Assembly (NCBI GenBank): GCA_902463235.1
Contig: CABQER010000015.1
Span: 1-18,663, forward strand
Reading direction: 5' to 3'
Origin: an uncultured Faecalibacterium sp.
GTDB taxonomy: Bacteria > Bacillota > Clostridia > Oscillospirales > Ruminococcaceae
DNA length: 18,663 nt
Positions 5,806 through 14,038 of the stretch are shown one piece after another. The stretch's first letter is position 1. The number at the start of each line of letters is the position of its first letter. The position numbers and the translations under genes were made by a program. The notes under the pieces were generated by a model. It was not told the DNA's origin. It saw only the letters and a list, made by a program, of their open reading frames with translations, and ran no database searches.

Positions 5806-7029
5806 TTACACCGTTTTGCGGCGCAGCAGGCTCATGGGCGGCAGCTCCGGTGTGGGCACGGTGTATTTTTCCATAGCGTGAGGAGTACTTTCCACCCGCT
5901 CCCCTGCTTCGTTCTCGATCCATTCCGGGGTAAGCGGGATGCTGCGTCCGTCCGGGCACAGTGCCTCCAGCGTATCTCCAAGGCTCCATTTGCCACGCTG
6001 CTGGCAGTGGGCGATGCCGTTTTCCCAGCTGTCCACCGTGCCCACGAACTCCCACTCGCGGATGTAGGTAGCGCTGTCGGTGGCCTGTTTGGCCTGCTCG
6101 CGGCCAAAATAGAAGCCGGGAGAATAGTGACGGTGGCTGGTGCGGGTAAGCTCCGCGTACACCTCCGGCGGCAGTTCAAAGTTATCGTTTGCCGGGTCGG
6201 CCAGATAGGCGTCCAGTGCCTTGCGGTAGGCGGCGGTGACGCTGGCAACATAGTAGAAGGTCTTAGCGCGGCCTTCGATCTTCAGGCTGTCCACGCCCGC
6301 CTTGCAGATCAGGTCGATGAAGGGCGCAGTGCACATATCGTTGGCGTTAAGGATATAACTGCCGTTCTCATTCTCTCCGATCTCGTACAGCTGGCCGGGG
6401 CGGGTCTCCTCGCTCAGGTAGTACTTCCAGCGGCAGGGCTGGGCGCACTGACCGCGGTTAGCGTCACGTCCGGCCATGTAGTTAGACAGCAGACACCGGC
6501 CGGACACGCTCATGCACATCGCACCGTGCACAAAGGCTTCGATTTCAAGCTCCGGCGGAGTCTTATCGCGCAGGATGGCGATATCCTGCAAGGTCATCTC
6601 TCGGGCCAGCACCACCCGCTTTGCGCCCATTTTGTAGGCGGCGCGGGCGGCTGCCCAGTTGGTGATGCCGGTCTGAGTAGAAAGATGCACGTCAATATCC
6701 GGGGCAAAGGTCTTGCAGGCGTCCAGCACACCAAGGTCTGCCACGATAAAGGCATCCACACCGGCTTTGGCGGCTTCCTTGATGGCCTCCGGCAGACGGT
6801 CGGCTTCCTCGTTGGTAGGCAGGGTGTTCATGGTCAGGTAGACCTTGCGGCCGCGGGCATGGGCGTAGATGACGCTTTCCGTCAGCTGCTCCGGGGTAAA
6901 ATTAGCCGGGGCAGAGCGCATACCAAACTCCGGCAGGCCACAGTAAACGGCATCGGCACCGTAGTTGATGGCATAACGCAGACGTTCCGCATCGCCCGCC
7001 GGGGCAAGCAGTTCCGGGATCTGTAACAT
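5806..7029 (-). CDS. U32 family protein (TrhP/YrrO-like tRNA hydroxylation protein)
   Basis: A 407-residue peptidase U32 family protein. The N-terminus has PELLAPAGDAERLRYAINYGADAVY, and the family signature EAFVHGAMCMSVSGRCLLS is at residues 164-182, followed by RGQCAQPCRW; these cysteines are thought to bind an iron-sulfur cluster. Bacterial homologues TrhP (E. coli YegQ; B. subtilis YrrN/YrrO) act in prephenate-dependent 5-hydroxylation of tRNA wobble uridine; others act on 23S rRNA or ubiquinone synthesis. Protease activity is doubtful for this group. The order MltG then U32 matches B. subtilis yrrL-yrrN-yrrO, which favours the TrhP role. The ATG at 7029 follows AGAGAGGA. A hairpin separates it from mltG. 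Confidence 0.85.
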   Translation of the reverse strand: MLQIPELLAPAGDAERLRYAINYGADAVYCGLPEFGMRSAPANFTPEQLTESVIYAHARGRKVYLTMNTLPTNEEADRLPEAIKEAAKAGVDAFIVADLGVLDACKTFAPDIDVHLSTQTGITNWAAARAAYKMGAKRVVLAREMTLQDIAILRDKTPPELEIEAFVHGAMCMSVSGRCLLSNYMAGRDANRGQCAQPCRWKYYLSEETRPGQLYEIGENENGSYILNANDMCTAPFIDLICKAGVDSLKIEGRAKTFYYVASVTAAYRKALDAYLADPANDNFELPPEVYAELTRTSHRHYSPGFYFGREQAKQATDSATYIREWEFVGTVDSWENGIAHCQQRGKWSLGDTLEALCPDGRSIPLTPEWIENEAGERVESTPHAMEKYTVPTPELPPMSLLRRKTV

Positions 7030-7073
7030 TTGTAGGTTCCTCTCTTATGTATCACAGTTTTTAACGGGAAAGG

Positions 7074-7106
7074 GGCCGCTGCACCGTGTTTTTTAGTGCA
7101 GCGGCC
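7074..7106. terminator. Terminator-like hairpin between mltG and the U32 gene
   Basis: GGCCGCTGCAC (7074-7084) and its complement (7096-7106) surround an 11-nt loop, and the stem extends with GGAAA/TTTCC across a 2-nt bulge. It starts just after the mltG stop. The minus-side tail lacks an uninterrupted T-run, so it may reduce read-through or protect mRNA ends rather than terminate fully. Confidence 0.55.
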
Positions 7107-7111
7107 TTTCC

Positions 7112-8254
7112 TCAGTTTTTCAGGCTTTTGTTCACAGCTGCGGCAGTTTTGCAGTTGGCGTTATGCTCTGCCAGCGTGTGGGCGTAGTAGTAGTTGCCCT
7201 TGAGGTCGGTCACAAAGAAGTAAGCGTCCTTGGCGTCCTCATCGGGCTGCGGCTCCAGCGCCGCCTTGATGGCGGCAAGGCCGGGGTTTGAGATAGGGCC
7301 AGCGGGCAGGCCGATGCAGCTGTAAGTGTCGTATGCTGCAAGAATATTTTCCGGGATATCGTCCCAGCCGCCGTAGTAGGGCGCGACCCAGTTCCAGAGA
7401 TAATTGTTGTCGGCATCGCTCTGGATATGGCTGGAAGTGTTGCTTTGCAGCCGGGGGTAGGGCGAGTCCTCCGCCAAGCGGTTGCGAAACACCTGCGCAA
7501 CGTTGGAGTCCTGACTGTTGCCCGCTTCCTCCTGCACAAAGGAGGCAAGGGTGACCAGCTCCGACAGGGTCATCCCCTGCTTTTTGAGAGCTGCGTACAT
7601 TTCGGCGGTGATCTGCGCGTCGAACTGAGCGTAGAAGGTTGCCACATAGTTGTGCACCGTATCGTCCTTCAAAAACTCGTAGGTCTCCGGGAAAAGATAA
7701 CCCTCGCACTTCATAAAGCGGTTCGGGGCATCTTTATCCTCCGGGACATACTGCCAGAAAGTATATGCGCTGAAATCACCCTCGTTGGCTTCCTTCAAAA
7801 ACTCCTCGGCGGTGCACAGACCGGCAGATTCCATCTTCTGGGCAATGGCAATGGCCGTGGTGCCCTCCGGGATGGTCACCCGCACCGTTTCTGCCTTGGC
7901 GTACTGGGAAAGGGTGGCGATGATCGCATCGTAGGAAATCGCACTGGTCTGCAAGACAAAATCGCCGTACTGCAGCTTTGCGGCAGCGCCCTTTTCCCCC
8001 ACATACCAGCGGAACAGGTAGGCAGAGCGGATGACGCCCGCGTCCTTCAGCTTGTTGGCAATAGCCGCCACGCCGCTGCCCTGCGGGATGCTTACGGTCA
8101 CCTCTGTGCTGCCGGGTGCACCATTGCCGTGGATCTCATTGTAGGCAAAGTGCACCGCTGCACCTGCCGCCAGAAGAAGCAACAGAAGCACCACCAGCAG
8201 AATTTTGCCTGCACTGCCCTTTTTGCGGGCTGCGTGTGTATCGTTGTGTGCCAT
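7112..8254 (-). CDS. mltG: Endolytic murein transglycosylase MltG
   Basis: A 380-residue single-pass membrane protein of the YceG/MltG family, which cleaves nascent glycan strands and so sets peptidoglycan chain ends near the elongation machinery. It has a positively charged N-terminus, a transmembrane segment at about 16-37, a LysM-like domain (VTVSIPQGSGVAAIANKL), then the catalytic domain with the EGYLFPETYEF signature (184-194) and the catalytic Glu region SFVQEEAG (E242/E243), followed by VFRNRL. The ATG at 8254 has GGAAGG 5 nt upstream; the in-frame GTG at 8260 abuts that site and is rejected. It is 16 nt after the GNAT gene. Confidence 0.93.
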   Translation of the reverse strand: MAHNDTHAARKKGSAGKILLVVLLLLLLAAGAAVHFAYNEIHGNGAPGSTEVTVSIPQGSGVAAIANKLKDAGVIRSAYLFRWYVGEKGAAAKLQYGDFVLQTSAISYDAIIATLSQYAKAETVRVTIPEGTTAIAIAQKMESAGLCTAEEFLKEANEGDFSAYTFWQYVPEDKDAPNRFMKCEGYLFPETYEFLKDDTVHNYVATFYAQFDAQITAEMYAALKKQGMTLSELVTLASFVQEEAGNSQDSNVAQVFRNRLAEDSPYPRLQSNTSSHIQSDADNNYLWNWVAPYYGGWDDIPENILAAYDTYSCIGLPAGPISNPGLAAIKAALEPQPDEDAKDAYFFVTDLKGNYYYAHTLAEHNANCKTAAAVNKSLKN

Positions 8255-8270
8255 ACGCACCTTCCTTTTT

Positions 8271-9083
8271 TCAGTTTTCCAGCATCAGACGCAGATAGCT
8301 TTCGCTCACGTCAAAAGGCTCTGTGTCAAAGCGGATCATGCCGTATTCCTGCCGGGTGCCCTCGCCCAGAAACAGCGGCTGGGCAGCGCCTACCGTGATG
8401 ACCGCCTTTTCCACGATAACTTCCTTCTCGCGGGCGGCTTCCATCAAAATCTCGGCGGCGCGGTCGCTGTCAGCCATCATCTCCACAAAATACAGAGTGT
8501 CCTCCTTGCGGAAGTAGATGCCGTAACCATGCTCGTTGGACACGATGGTAGCGCCCCGGGCGTACAGTTCCTGCAGCACCACCGCCATGCGCTCCGGGCT
8601 CAGCTGCACAGTATCCTTCCAGAACTGCTCCCGCAGCTCGCACAGTTTTTTGGCCGTAACCGTGTCAAATTCCGCTTGGCTCCACAGGTTGCGGCTCACC
8701 TCGCGGGGCAGGCAGCGCAGGGCAAAGGCCTGTGCAAAGCCCTTATCCTGCAGCAGAGCGGCCTGTGCTGCATCTGCCGGGACTGCCACGGTGAAGCCTG
8801 CGCCCCGCAGCTTTTGCTGGGCGCACATGGTATCCAGCAGACCCGCCAGCAGCAGACTGCCCTCGCCGCACAGGCACAGGTAATTGCCCGTGCGCCCCTG
8901 CAGGGTGACCGGCACAGCCAACGCAGCCGCCACGATGGTATCGTTTTCATCGGCCACATAAATGTTCTGCACACCGGCAAAGCGTTCCAGTACCATTTTT
9001 GCAAAATCTTCGGTATCATGATGCTGGCTCTGCCACAAAGCCAGCACTGCCGCCTCGTCAGACGGCTGCATCAGACGATACAT
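8271..9083 (-). CDS. GNAT-fold acetyltransferase-like protein
   Basis: A 270-residue protein. The first half (MYRLMQPSDEAAVLALWQ and YVADENDTIVAAALAVPVTLQ) has the GNAT strand-helix pattern. The substrate-binding C-terminal half (EVIVEKAVITVGAAQPLFLG, EYGMIRF) resembles larger GNAT proteins with a second domain. No clean R/QxxGxG/A acetyl-CoA loop is visible; LLLAGLLDTMCA sits where it would be. Substrate unknown. The binding site is weak (GAGGGGG, 13 nt before the ATG). It lies between tmk (35 nt) and mltG (16 nt), in the same transcription unit. Confidence 0.6.
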   Translation of the reverse strand: MYRLMQPSDEAAVLALWQSQHHDTEDFAKMVLERFAGVQNIYVADENDTIVAAALAVPVTLQGRTGNYLCLCGEGSLLLAGLLDTMCAQQKLRGAGFTVAVPADAAQAALLQDKGFAQAFALRCLPREVSRNLWSQAEFDTVTAKKLCELREQFWKDTVQLSPERMAVVLQELYARGATIVSNEHGYGIYFRKEDTLYFVEMMADSDRAAEILMEAAREKEVIVEKAVITVGAAQPLFLGEGTRQEYGMIRFDTEPFDVSESYLRLMLEN

Positions 9084-9118
9084 CGTTCAGGATGCCCCCT
9101 CTTATCATATTTTATCGT

Positions 9119-9790
9119 TCAGCCCAGTGTTTTCCGGGCAAGCTGCTGCACCTCTTGCTGGATCTCTTCAATGCTGCGCATGGCGTCCCCGCTGGTGCAG
9201 TGCACGGTGTCCCAGCCAAGATGCCGGGCGCAGAACTCGGCGGCTGCGCGGCTGCGCGCCAGATAAGCCGTATCCTTTTCGTGCACGTCCTTTTTGCTCT
9301 CGTCGCCGTGGTAGCGCTGGGTCATCAGCCGCTGGCTGACCGCCGGGTCTACCTGCAAATAGATGACCCTGTCCGGCGCAGGCAGGCCCAGCAGACGGAA
9401 CTCGTAATCGAACAGCCAGTGCAGATATTCCTCCCACTGCATCTGCGGAAGCTTCGAGCACTGGTGCACCGCGTTAGAGGTGGTGTAGCGGTCGGCGATG
9501 ATCACACCGCCCTGCTCATAAAAGATGCCCCAGCTGGTTTTATAGCTGGCATAGCGGTCCACCGCGTAAAAGCTGGAAGCCGCATAGGCGTTTACATCGT
9601 CCGGGTGCTGGCCGAACTGCCCCGCCAGATACATCTTGACCAGTGCGCTGGAATCGCTGGCATAATCCGGGAAGGTGATCTTCTGCACCGGCACGCCCTG
9701 CGCGGCGAGATGCTCTGCCAGCAGCTTTGCCTGTGTAGCCTTGCCACTGCCGTCCAGCCCTTCCAGTACGATCAGTTTGCCTTTGCTCAT
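9119..9790 (-). CDS. tmk: Thymidylate kinase
   Basis: A 223-residue dTMP kinase producing dTDP for DNA synthesis. It has a P-loop (EGLDGSGKATQ, residues 10-20), the DRY motif (D100-R101-Y102) in VIIADRYTTSNA, and the YLQVDP region typical of nucleotide kinases. The ATG at 9790 overlaps the thyX stop by 4 nt (ATGA), and AAGGAG lies 8 nt upstream. Directly following thyX, it uses that enzyme's product. Confidence 0.93.
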   Translation of the reverse strand: MSKGKLIVLEGLDGSGKATQAKLLAEHLAAQGVPVQKITFPDYASDSSALVKMYLAGQFGQHPDDVNAYAASSFYAVDRYASYKTSWGIFYEQGGVIIADRYTTSNAVHQCSKLPQMQWEEYLHWLFDYEFRLLGLPAPDRVIYLQVDPAVSQRLMTQRYHGDESKKDVHEKDTAYLARSRAAAEFCARHLGWDTVHCTSGDAMRSIEEIQQEVQQLARKTLG

Positions 9791-10566
9791 ACGGCGGCTC
9801 CTTCTTTGATAGCGGCATATTTTGCGCGCACCTCGGTGGTCTTGCCACAGCACATCTTGCCCTCCGGGCAGGGGCCGCACAGGCAGGCGGGACCTGCCTT
9901 GGCAAAGATATGGGGTGCCACCGGGTACACCAGCGCGAACATTTTCTCGGCCAGCTCCCGGATCTCCCACTGGGCGCGGTTGCAGCAGCGCAGCTGGAAG
10001 AAGTTCATCAAGCTGCGGGCGTTCATGGTGACCACCATTTTGGTCTCGCAGGCGTTGGGCAGCACAAAGCGGGCGTCCTCGTTGGCCTGTTTAGAGGCCT
10101 TGGCGCGGGCCTGCTTTTCCGACATTCCCTCGGCCATCAGGCGGGCGGTGTGCCCCTCCTCCAGCTTATGGGCAAGGTCGAGATAACGCTGGGCGTCCTC
10201 CTCCATACTGGCAAGAAAGGCAGCCTTTGCTTCCGGGATGGCCTCGATCTCCGGAGGCGTCACATAGCGGAAATCGTCCAGACGCACATAGCGCTGGCTC
10301 TGCACGCTGAAGGACGCGATGCGGTGCCGGGTGATCTGGGCAAGCAGGGTGCGGCTGACTCCCTCGATGCCAAAGGTAAAGCTGGCGTGCTCGATGGGGC
10401 TGGCATGGCCAAGGTCACTGAGCATAGTCAGGAATTTTGCAGTTTTTTCCTCGTCCAGCCCGTCCAGAAGATCGGTGATGTGGGCGTCGGAGTAGCAAAG
10501 CTTTGCGGCAGCCGCCACCACCTTTTCCGGTTCCGGGGTGCGGGCGATCAAACGAACAGTCATCAT
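9787..10566 (-). CDS. thyX: FAD-dependent thymidylate synthase ThyX
   Basis: A 259-residue flavin-dependent thymidylate synthase, making dTMP from dUMP with methylene-tetrahydrofolate and NAD(P)H. The ThyX motif RHRxxSxxxxSxR is exact: R80-H81-R82, S85, S90, R92 (RHRIASFSVQSQR). The conserved C-terminal RSLMNFFQLR is at 185-193. A cysteine cluster (C228, C230, C233, C239, C240) in CLCGPCPEGKMCC follows and may bind a metal. GGAGGAAG at the end of pcrA acts as the binding site. The start is one of two adjacent ATGs. It overlaps tmk by 4 nt. Confidence 0.95.
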   Translation of the reverse strand: MMTVRLIARTPEPEKVVAAAAKLCYSDAHITDLLDGLDEEKTAKFLTMLSDLGHASPIEHASFTFGIEGVSRTLLAQITRHRIASFSVQSQRYVRLDDFRYVTPPEIEAIPEAKAAFLASMEEDAQRYLDLAHKLEEGHTARLMAEGMSEKQARAKASKQANEDARFVLPNACETKMVVTMNARSLMNFFQLRCCNRAQWEIRELAEKMFALVYPVAPHIFAKAGPACLCGPCPEGKMCCGKTTEVRAKYAAIKEGAAV

Positions 10567-10570
10567 AGGG

Positions 10571-13237
10571 TCATTCTTCCTCCGTAATTTTGGTCAGGGG
10601 CGCAAAATTGGCCATCGTTTTCTTGATGCCCACTTTTTCAAAGTTGATCTCTACGATCTGATCCCCGGCAGCGGGCTTTACCTTCAGCACCGTGCCGCGG
10701 CCGAATACTTTGTGCTCCACGATGTCACCCGGTTCATAGTGCTTTGCGCCAGAAGCTGCCGGTTTTACGGCAGGATTTGCTGTAAAGTTTGTTTGCTTTA
10801 CGGTATTTTTTGCCGAATTTCCGTTGGAATATGCAGAACCAAATCCGCTGCTTCTGGTAGTCGGCTGGGTGGAGCTGTTGCCATAGTGACTGCCAAAACC
10901 GGAAGAAGTGGTGCTTCTTCCACCGTAAGAGGAGCCAAAGCCACGGCTTTCACCGGCGTTATATTCCCGGTTCAGGTAGCCGCTGCGGCTGCCTGAGCTG
11001 TAACCGCCGCCGTAGCTGCTGCGGCTGTAACCGGAGGGGCCAGAGTAACCGGATGCTCCACCGGGCACGGTATCGCTGTAACCAGAGCCCCAGCCACCCA
11101 TACGGGAACGCTGTTCCAGCACCGGGCTGCGGGTCTCCTCGATATATTCCGGCTCGATCTCCCGCAGAAAGCGGCTGGGCTCGTTGCGCTGGGTGCGGCC
11201 ATACAGCATCCGGGTGACGCTGTTGGAGATGTACAGCTCCTTTTTGGCGCGGGTGATGCCAACGTAAGCCAGACGGCGTTCCTCTTCCAGATCTGCCTCG
11301 GAGTACTTGCTCATCTCGCTGGGGAAAACGCCCTCCTCCATGCCGATGAGGAACACATAGGGGAACTCCAAGCCCTTGGCAGAGTGGATGGTCATCAGCA
11401 CCACCTGATCGCTGCTTTCGTTGTAACTGTCGATATCGCTGATAAGGGCGATATCTTCCAGATAGCCCTCCAGCGTGGCTTCCTCGCCGTGCTGGTCGCA
11501 GTAGTTTTTGACGTTGTTCACCAGCTGACCCAAGTTCTGCAGACGGTCGGCGGCATCCTCATGCCCCTTGGCGGCGTCTGCTTCCAGCATGGCCTTATAG
11601 CCGGTCAGCTCAATGACATCGGAAGCGAACTCGTCCAGCGTGCGGGTAGCAAGAGAATCCTGCAGGCGCTGATAAATCTGCCAAAACTTGAGAAGCGGCA
11701 TGACCGCGCGGGAGAGCTTGGCGTACTGGTCGGCATGACTGATGACATCCAGCATACTGACCCCCTGCTGCCCGGCAAGGTCCGAAATGACGTCCACGGT
11801 GGTAGCGCCAATCTTACGGGAGGGCTCGTTGATGATGCGGCGCAGCCGCACATCGTCCCGAGGGTTGGCCACGATGGACATATAGGAGTGGATGTCCTTG
11901 ACCTCCTTACGGTCGTTGAAGCGCTGCCCGCCCACGATCTTATGCGGAATACCCGCGCGGGTGAAGTAGCTTTCGATGGGAGCCGACTGGGCGTTCATGC
12001 GGTAGAGAATGGCGTGGTCTGCCAGATGCCCGCCCGCCTTCAGGTGCTGGCCGATGACATCCGCGATGTGGCTGGCCTCGTCCTGCTCGTTCTCGGCAGT
12101 ATACACCTGCACCTTATCGCCCTCGCCGTTGTCCGTCCACAGGGTCTTGCCCTTGCGCTCGGTGTTGTGCTGGATGACACAGTTGGCTGCGTTAAGGATG
12201 TTGGAGGTGGAGCGATAGTTCTGCTCCAGACGGATGGTCTTTGTGCCGGGATAGAGCTTTTCAAAGTTGAGGATATTTTCAATGGTAGCACCACGGAAGC
12301 GGTAGATGCTCTGGTCGTCATCGCCCACTACGCAGATGTTGCGCTCCGGCCCGGTGAGCAGGCTGACCAGACGGAACTGCGCCACGCTGGTATCCTGATA
12401 CTCGTCCACCAACAGGTAGCGGTACTTATTCTGGTAGAATTCCCGCACGTCCGGGTGGTCGGCCAACAGCTGCACGGTCTGGTAGATGAGGTCGTCAAAA
12501 TCGAACGCACCAGCTTCCTTCAGCTTTTTCTCGTAGGCTGCGTAGATGCGGGCGGTCTGGGTGCTCTTCACGTCTCTGGCGTGGTCTGCAAGTGCCTGTT
12601 CCGGGCTGACCAGCTGATCCTTCCAGCGGCTCATCTGGTTGATGGCGGCTTTGATGGGCAGAAATTTATCGTCGATGCTCAGCTCTTTATATACCGTTTT
12701 CATCACACGCTGGGCATCGTCTGTATCATAGATGGTAAAGCTGCGGGGGTAGCCGATCTCTTCGGCCCAGCGGCGCAGAATGCGCACACAGGCCGAGTGG
12801 AAGGTGGAGGCGAACACCTCGTCCCCTTCCTCACCGCCCAGCATCCGGCGCAGACGCTCTTTCAGCTCCCCTGCCGCCTTGTTGGTAAAGGTAATGGCCA
12901 TCACGTTCCAGCTGCGCACCGCGTTGTGGCGCAGCATCCCGTCCAGCCAGCTGGGGGCATCGGTACCGGTCATGATGGCGGTGCGCAGAGCCTTGACGTC
13001 CTCCTCGGTCACCGGACGGGGCGTTTCCTTGGAGCCGTGCGCCGAGCCAAACCGGATGAGGTTGGCGATGCGGTTGACCAGCACAGTGGTCTTGCCGCTG
13101 CCCGCACCGGCAAGGATGAGCAGCGGGCCATCCGTGGTAAACACAGCCTGCCGCTGCATATCGTTCAGGCGGCCGAATTGCTTTTCAATGTAAGTATCAC
13201 GCAGGGTGCAGAATTCCTGCCCGAGAGATGCTGCCAT
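10571..13237 (-). CDS. pcrA: PcrA/UvrD-type DNA helicase with a Gly/Ser/Tyr-rich linker
   Basis: An 888-residue superfamily 1A 3'-5' helicase for DNA repair and removal of RecA or stalled polymerases. Q-motif LNDMQRQAV; Walker A AGAGSGKT (43-50); motif Ia ITFTNKAA (115-122); motif II VDEYQD (277-282); motif III GDDDQSIYRFRGA; QNYRST (339-344); motif V TIHSAKGLEF; motif VI VGITRAKKELY (659-669). Residues about 62-108 are an insertion between motifs I and Ia compared with B. subtilis PcrA. Residues 713-808 form a Gly/Ser/Tyr-rich segment, then comes the Tudor-like C-terminal domain (YEPGDIVEHKVFGRGTV). Its own promoter lies at 13276-13304, and AGGTGA precedes the ATG. It starts the pcrA-thyX-tmk unit. 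Confidence 0.95.
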   Translation of the reverse strand: MAASLGQEFCTLRDTYIEKQFGRLNDMQRQAVFTTDGPLLILAGAGSGKTTVLVNRIANLIRFGSAHGSKETPRPVTEEDVKALRTAIMTGTDAPSWLDGMLRHNAVRSWNVMAITFTNKAAGELKERLRRMLGGEEGDEVFASTFHSACVRILRRWAEEIGYPRSFTIYDTDDAQRVMKTVYKELSIDDKFLPIKAAINQMSRWKDQLVSPEQALADHARDVKSTQTARIYAAYEKKLKEAGAFDFDDLIYQTVQLLADHPDVREFYQNKYRYLLVDEYQDTSVAQFRLVSLLTGPERNICVVGDDDQSIYRFRGATIENILNFEKLYPGTKTIRLEQNYRSTSNILNAANCVIQHNTERKGKTLWTDNGEGDKVQVYTAENEQDEASHIADVIGQHLKAGGHLADHAILYRMNAQSAPIESYFTRAGIPHKIVGGQRFNDRKEVKDIHSYMSIVANPRDDVRLRRIINEPSRKIGATTVDVISDLAGQQGVSMLDVISHADQYAKLSRAVMPLLKFWQIYQRLQDSLATRTLDEFASDVIELTGYKAMLEADAAKGHEDAADRLQNLGQLVNNVKNYCDQHGEEATLEGYLEDIALISDIDSYNESSDQVVLMTIHSAKGLEFPYVFLIGMEEGVFPSEMSKYSEADLEEERRLAYVGITRAKKELYISNSVTRMLYGRTQRNEPSRFLREIEPEYIEETRSPVLEQRSRMGGWGSGYSDTVPGGASGYSGPSGYSRSSYGGGYSSGSRSGYLNREYNAGESRGFGSSYGGRSTTSSGFGSHYGNSSTQPTTRSSGFGSAYSNGNSAKNTVKQTNFTANPAVKPAASGAKHYEPGDIVEHKVFGRGTVLKVKPAAGDQIVEINFEKVGIKKTMANFAPLTKITEEE

Positions 13238-13275
13238 GGTTTCACCTGTTTCCTTCGCTGTTATTCATACCGTAT

Positions 13276-13304
13276 AGTATAACACATTTCGAAAAAGTTG
13301 TACA
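13276..13304 (-). promoter_or_regulatory. Promoter of pcrA
   Basis: Minus-strand TGTACA (13304-13299) and TATACT (13281-13276) with a 17-nt spacer, between the GNAT gene stop (13321) and the pcrA start (13237). It probably drives pcrA, thyX, tmk and the genes after them. Confidence 0.65.
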
Positions 13305-13320
13305 CCAAAACTGCATGGAG

Positions 13321-13863
13321 TTACAACTGCTTTTCCAGCAGATAGCGATCGTAGCCGCCGTACATCTCCCGGCGGCAGCGAATAACGAAGCCACCAGCCT
13401 GTGCGTTGCGCAGGCTGTAACTGTTATCCGGGCTGACAGTAGCGCCCAGATGAGTGATCTGTGGCGGCAGCAGCGGCAGAGCCGCTTCCAGCATGGCGCG
13501 CTGCAGACCGTTGCCTCGCCAGTCCGGGTGCACCACCGCGCTGTCTGCGTTGGCCCAGTGCTGCCACTGACTTTGCGGCACGCCCAGAAAGGCAGCGTAG
13601 TTTTCATCGCTTTGCCCGCACAGGCGCAGGATGAGGTACGCACCCAGCCGCCCCTGCTGCCACGCACCGATACACACCCCGGTGCGCAGATAATCGGTAA
13701 TGTTTTCCAGCGTATCCGGCACGAACTGCTCCGGGTGCGGCATGGCGGCGCGCACTTCGTTTTGCAGTGCGAACACTACCGGAGCCTCGGCAGGGGTGCA
13801 GCGCCGCAGGGTAACGGTCTGCCGGGCGGACTTGCCGCCTACTTTTTGCAGAAAATAGTCCAT
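13321..13863 (-). CDS. GNAT family N-acetyltransferase
   Basis: A 180-residue GNAT acetyltransferase. The acetyl-CoA loop is AVVHPDWRGNGLQRAML (R116-G-N-G118-L), followed by TVSPDNSYSLRNAQAGGFV, the N-x-S-R-x-x-Y/F-like end of the GNAT fold. The acceptor (protein, antibiotic or small amine) cannot be inferred. The ATG at 13863 follows GGAGG by 11 nt. The frame is open to 13938, but that would place the start inside the -35 of its promoter. It is divergent from the GntR gene. Confidence 0.8.
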   Translation of the reverse strand: MDYFLQKVGGKSARQTVTLRRCTPAEAPVVFALQNEVRAAMPHPEQFVPDTLENITDYLRTGVCIGAWQQGRLGAYLILRLCGQSDENYAAFLGVPQSQWQHWANADSAVVHPDWRGNGLQRAMLEAALPLLPPQITHLGATVSPDNSYSLRNAQAGGFVIRCRREMYGGYDRYLLEKQL

Positions 13864-13909
13864 CTGTACTATGCCCTCCAAAATAAAATCGTACTTTTCA
13901 GCAGATTCC

Positions 13910-13938
13910 AGTATAAATGACGCTTTTCTAAATGTCAA
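13910..13938 (-). promoter_or_regulatory. Promoter of the GNAT gene
   Basis: Consensus TTGACA (13938-13933) and TATACT (13915-13910) with a 17-nt spacer on the minus strand. It is back to back with the GntR promoter, so RNA polymerases or a repressor could interfere at both. Confidence 0.75.
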
Positions 13939-13942
13939 ATTA

Positions 13943-13951
13943 TGCTATAAT
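13943..13951 (+). promoter_or_regulatory. Promoter of the gntR-pyrB-pyrI operon
   Basis: An extended -10 element, TGC followed by TATAAT (13946-13951), with a poor -35 (T-rich) about 17 nt upstream. It starts transcription near 13958 and a GC-rich leader of about 80 nt that contains a hairpin (GGGCGG/CCGCCC, near 14003-14020). Confidence 0.55.
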
Positions 13952-14038
13952 AGGAGAGAAGGGGCTGTGGAGGGATCCTCCCTGCCCGTTTGTATGAAGT
14001 TCGGGGCGGCTTGCCGCCCGGAAACGGAGGAACCATCC

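Noticed and set aside
11384..13282. A long plus-strand open frame opposite pcrA
   Set aside because: Antisense shadow caused by high GC and codon bias; pcrA has all helicase motifs in the other strand.
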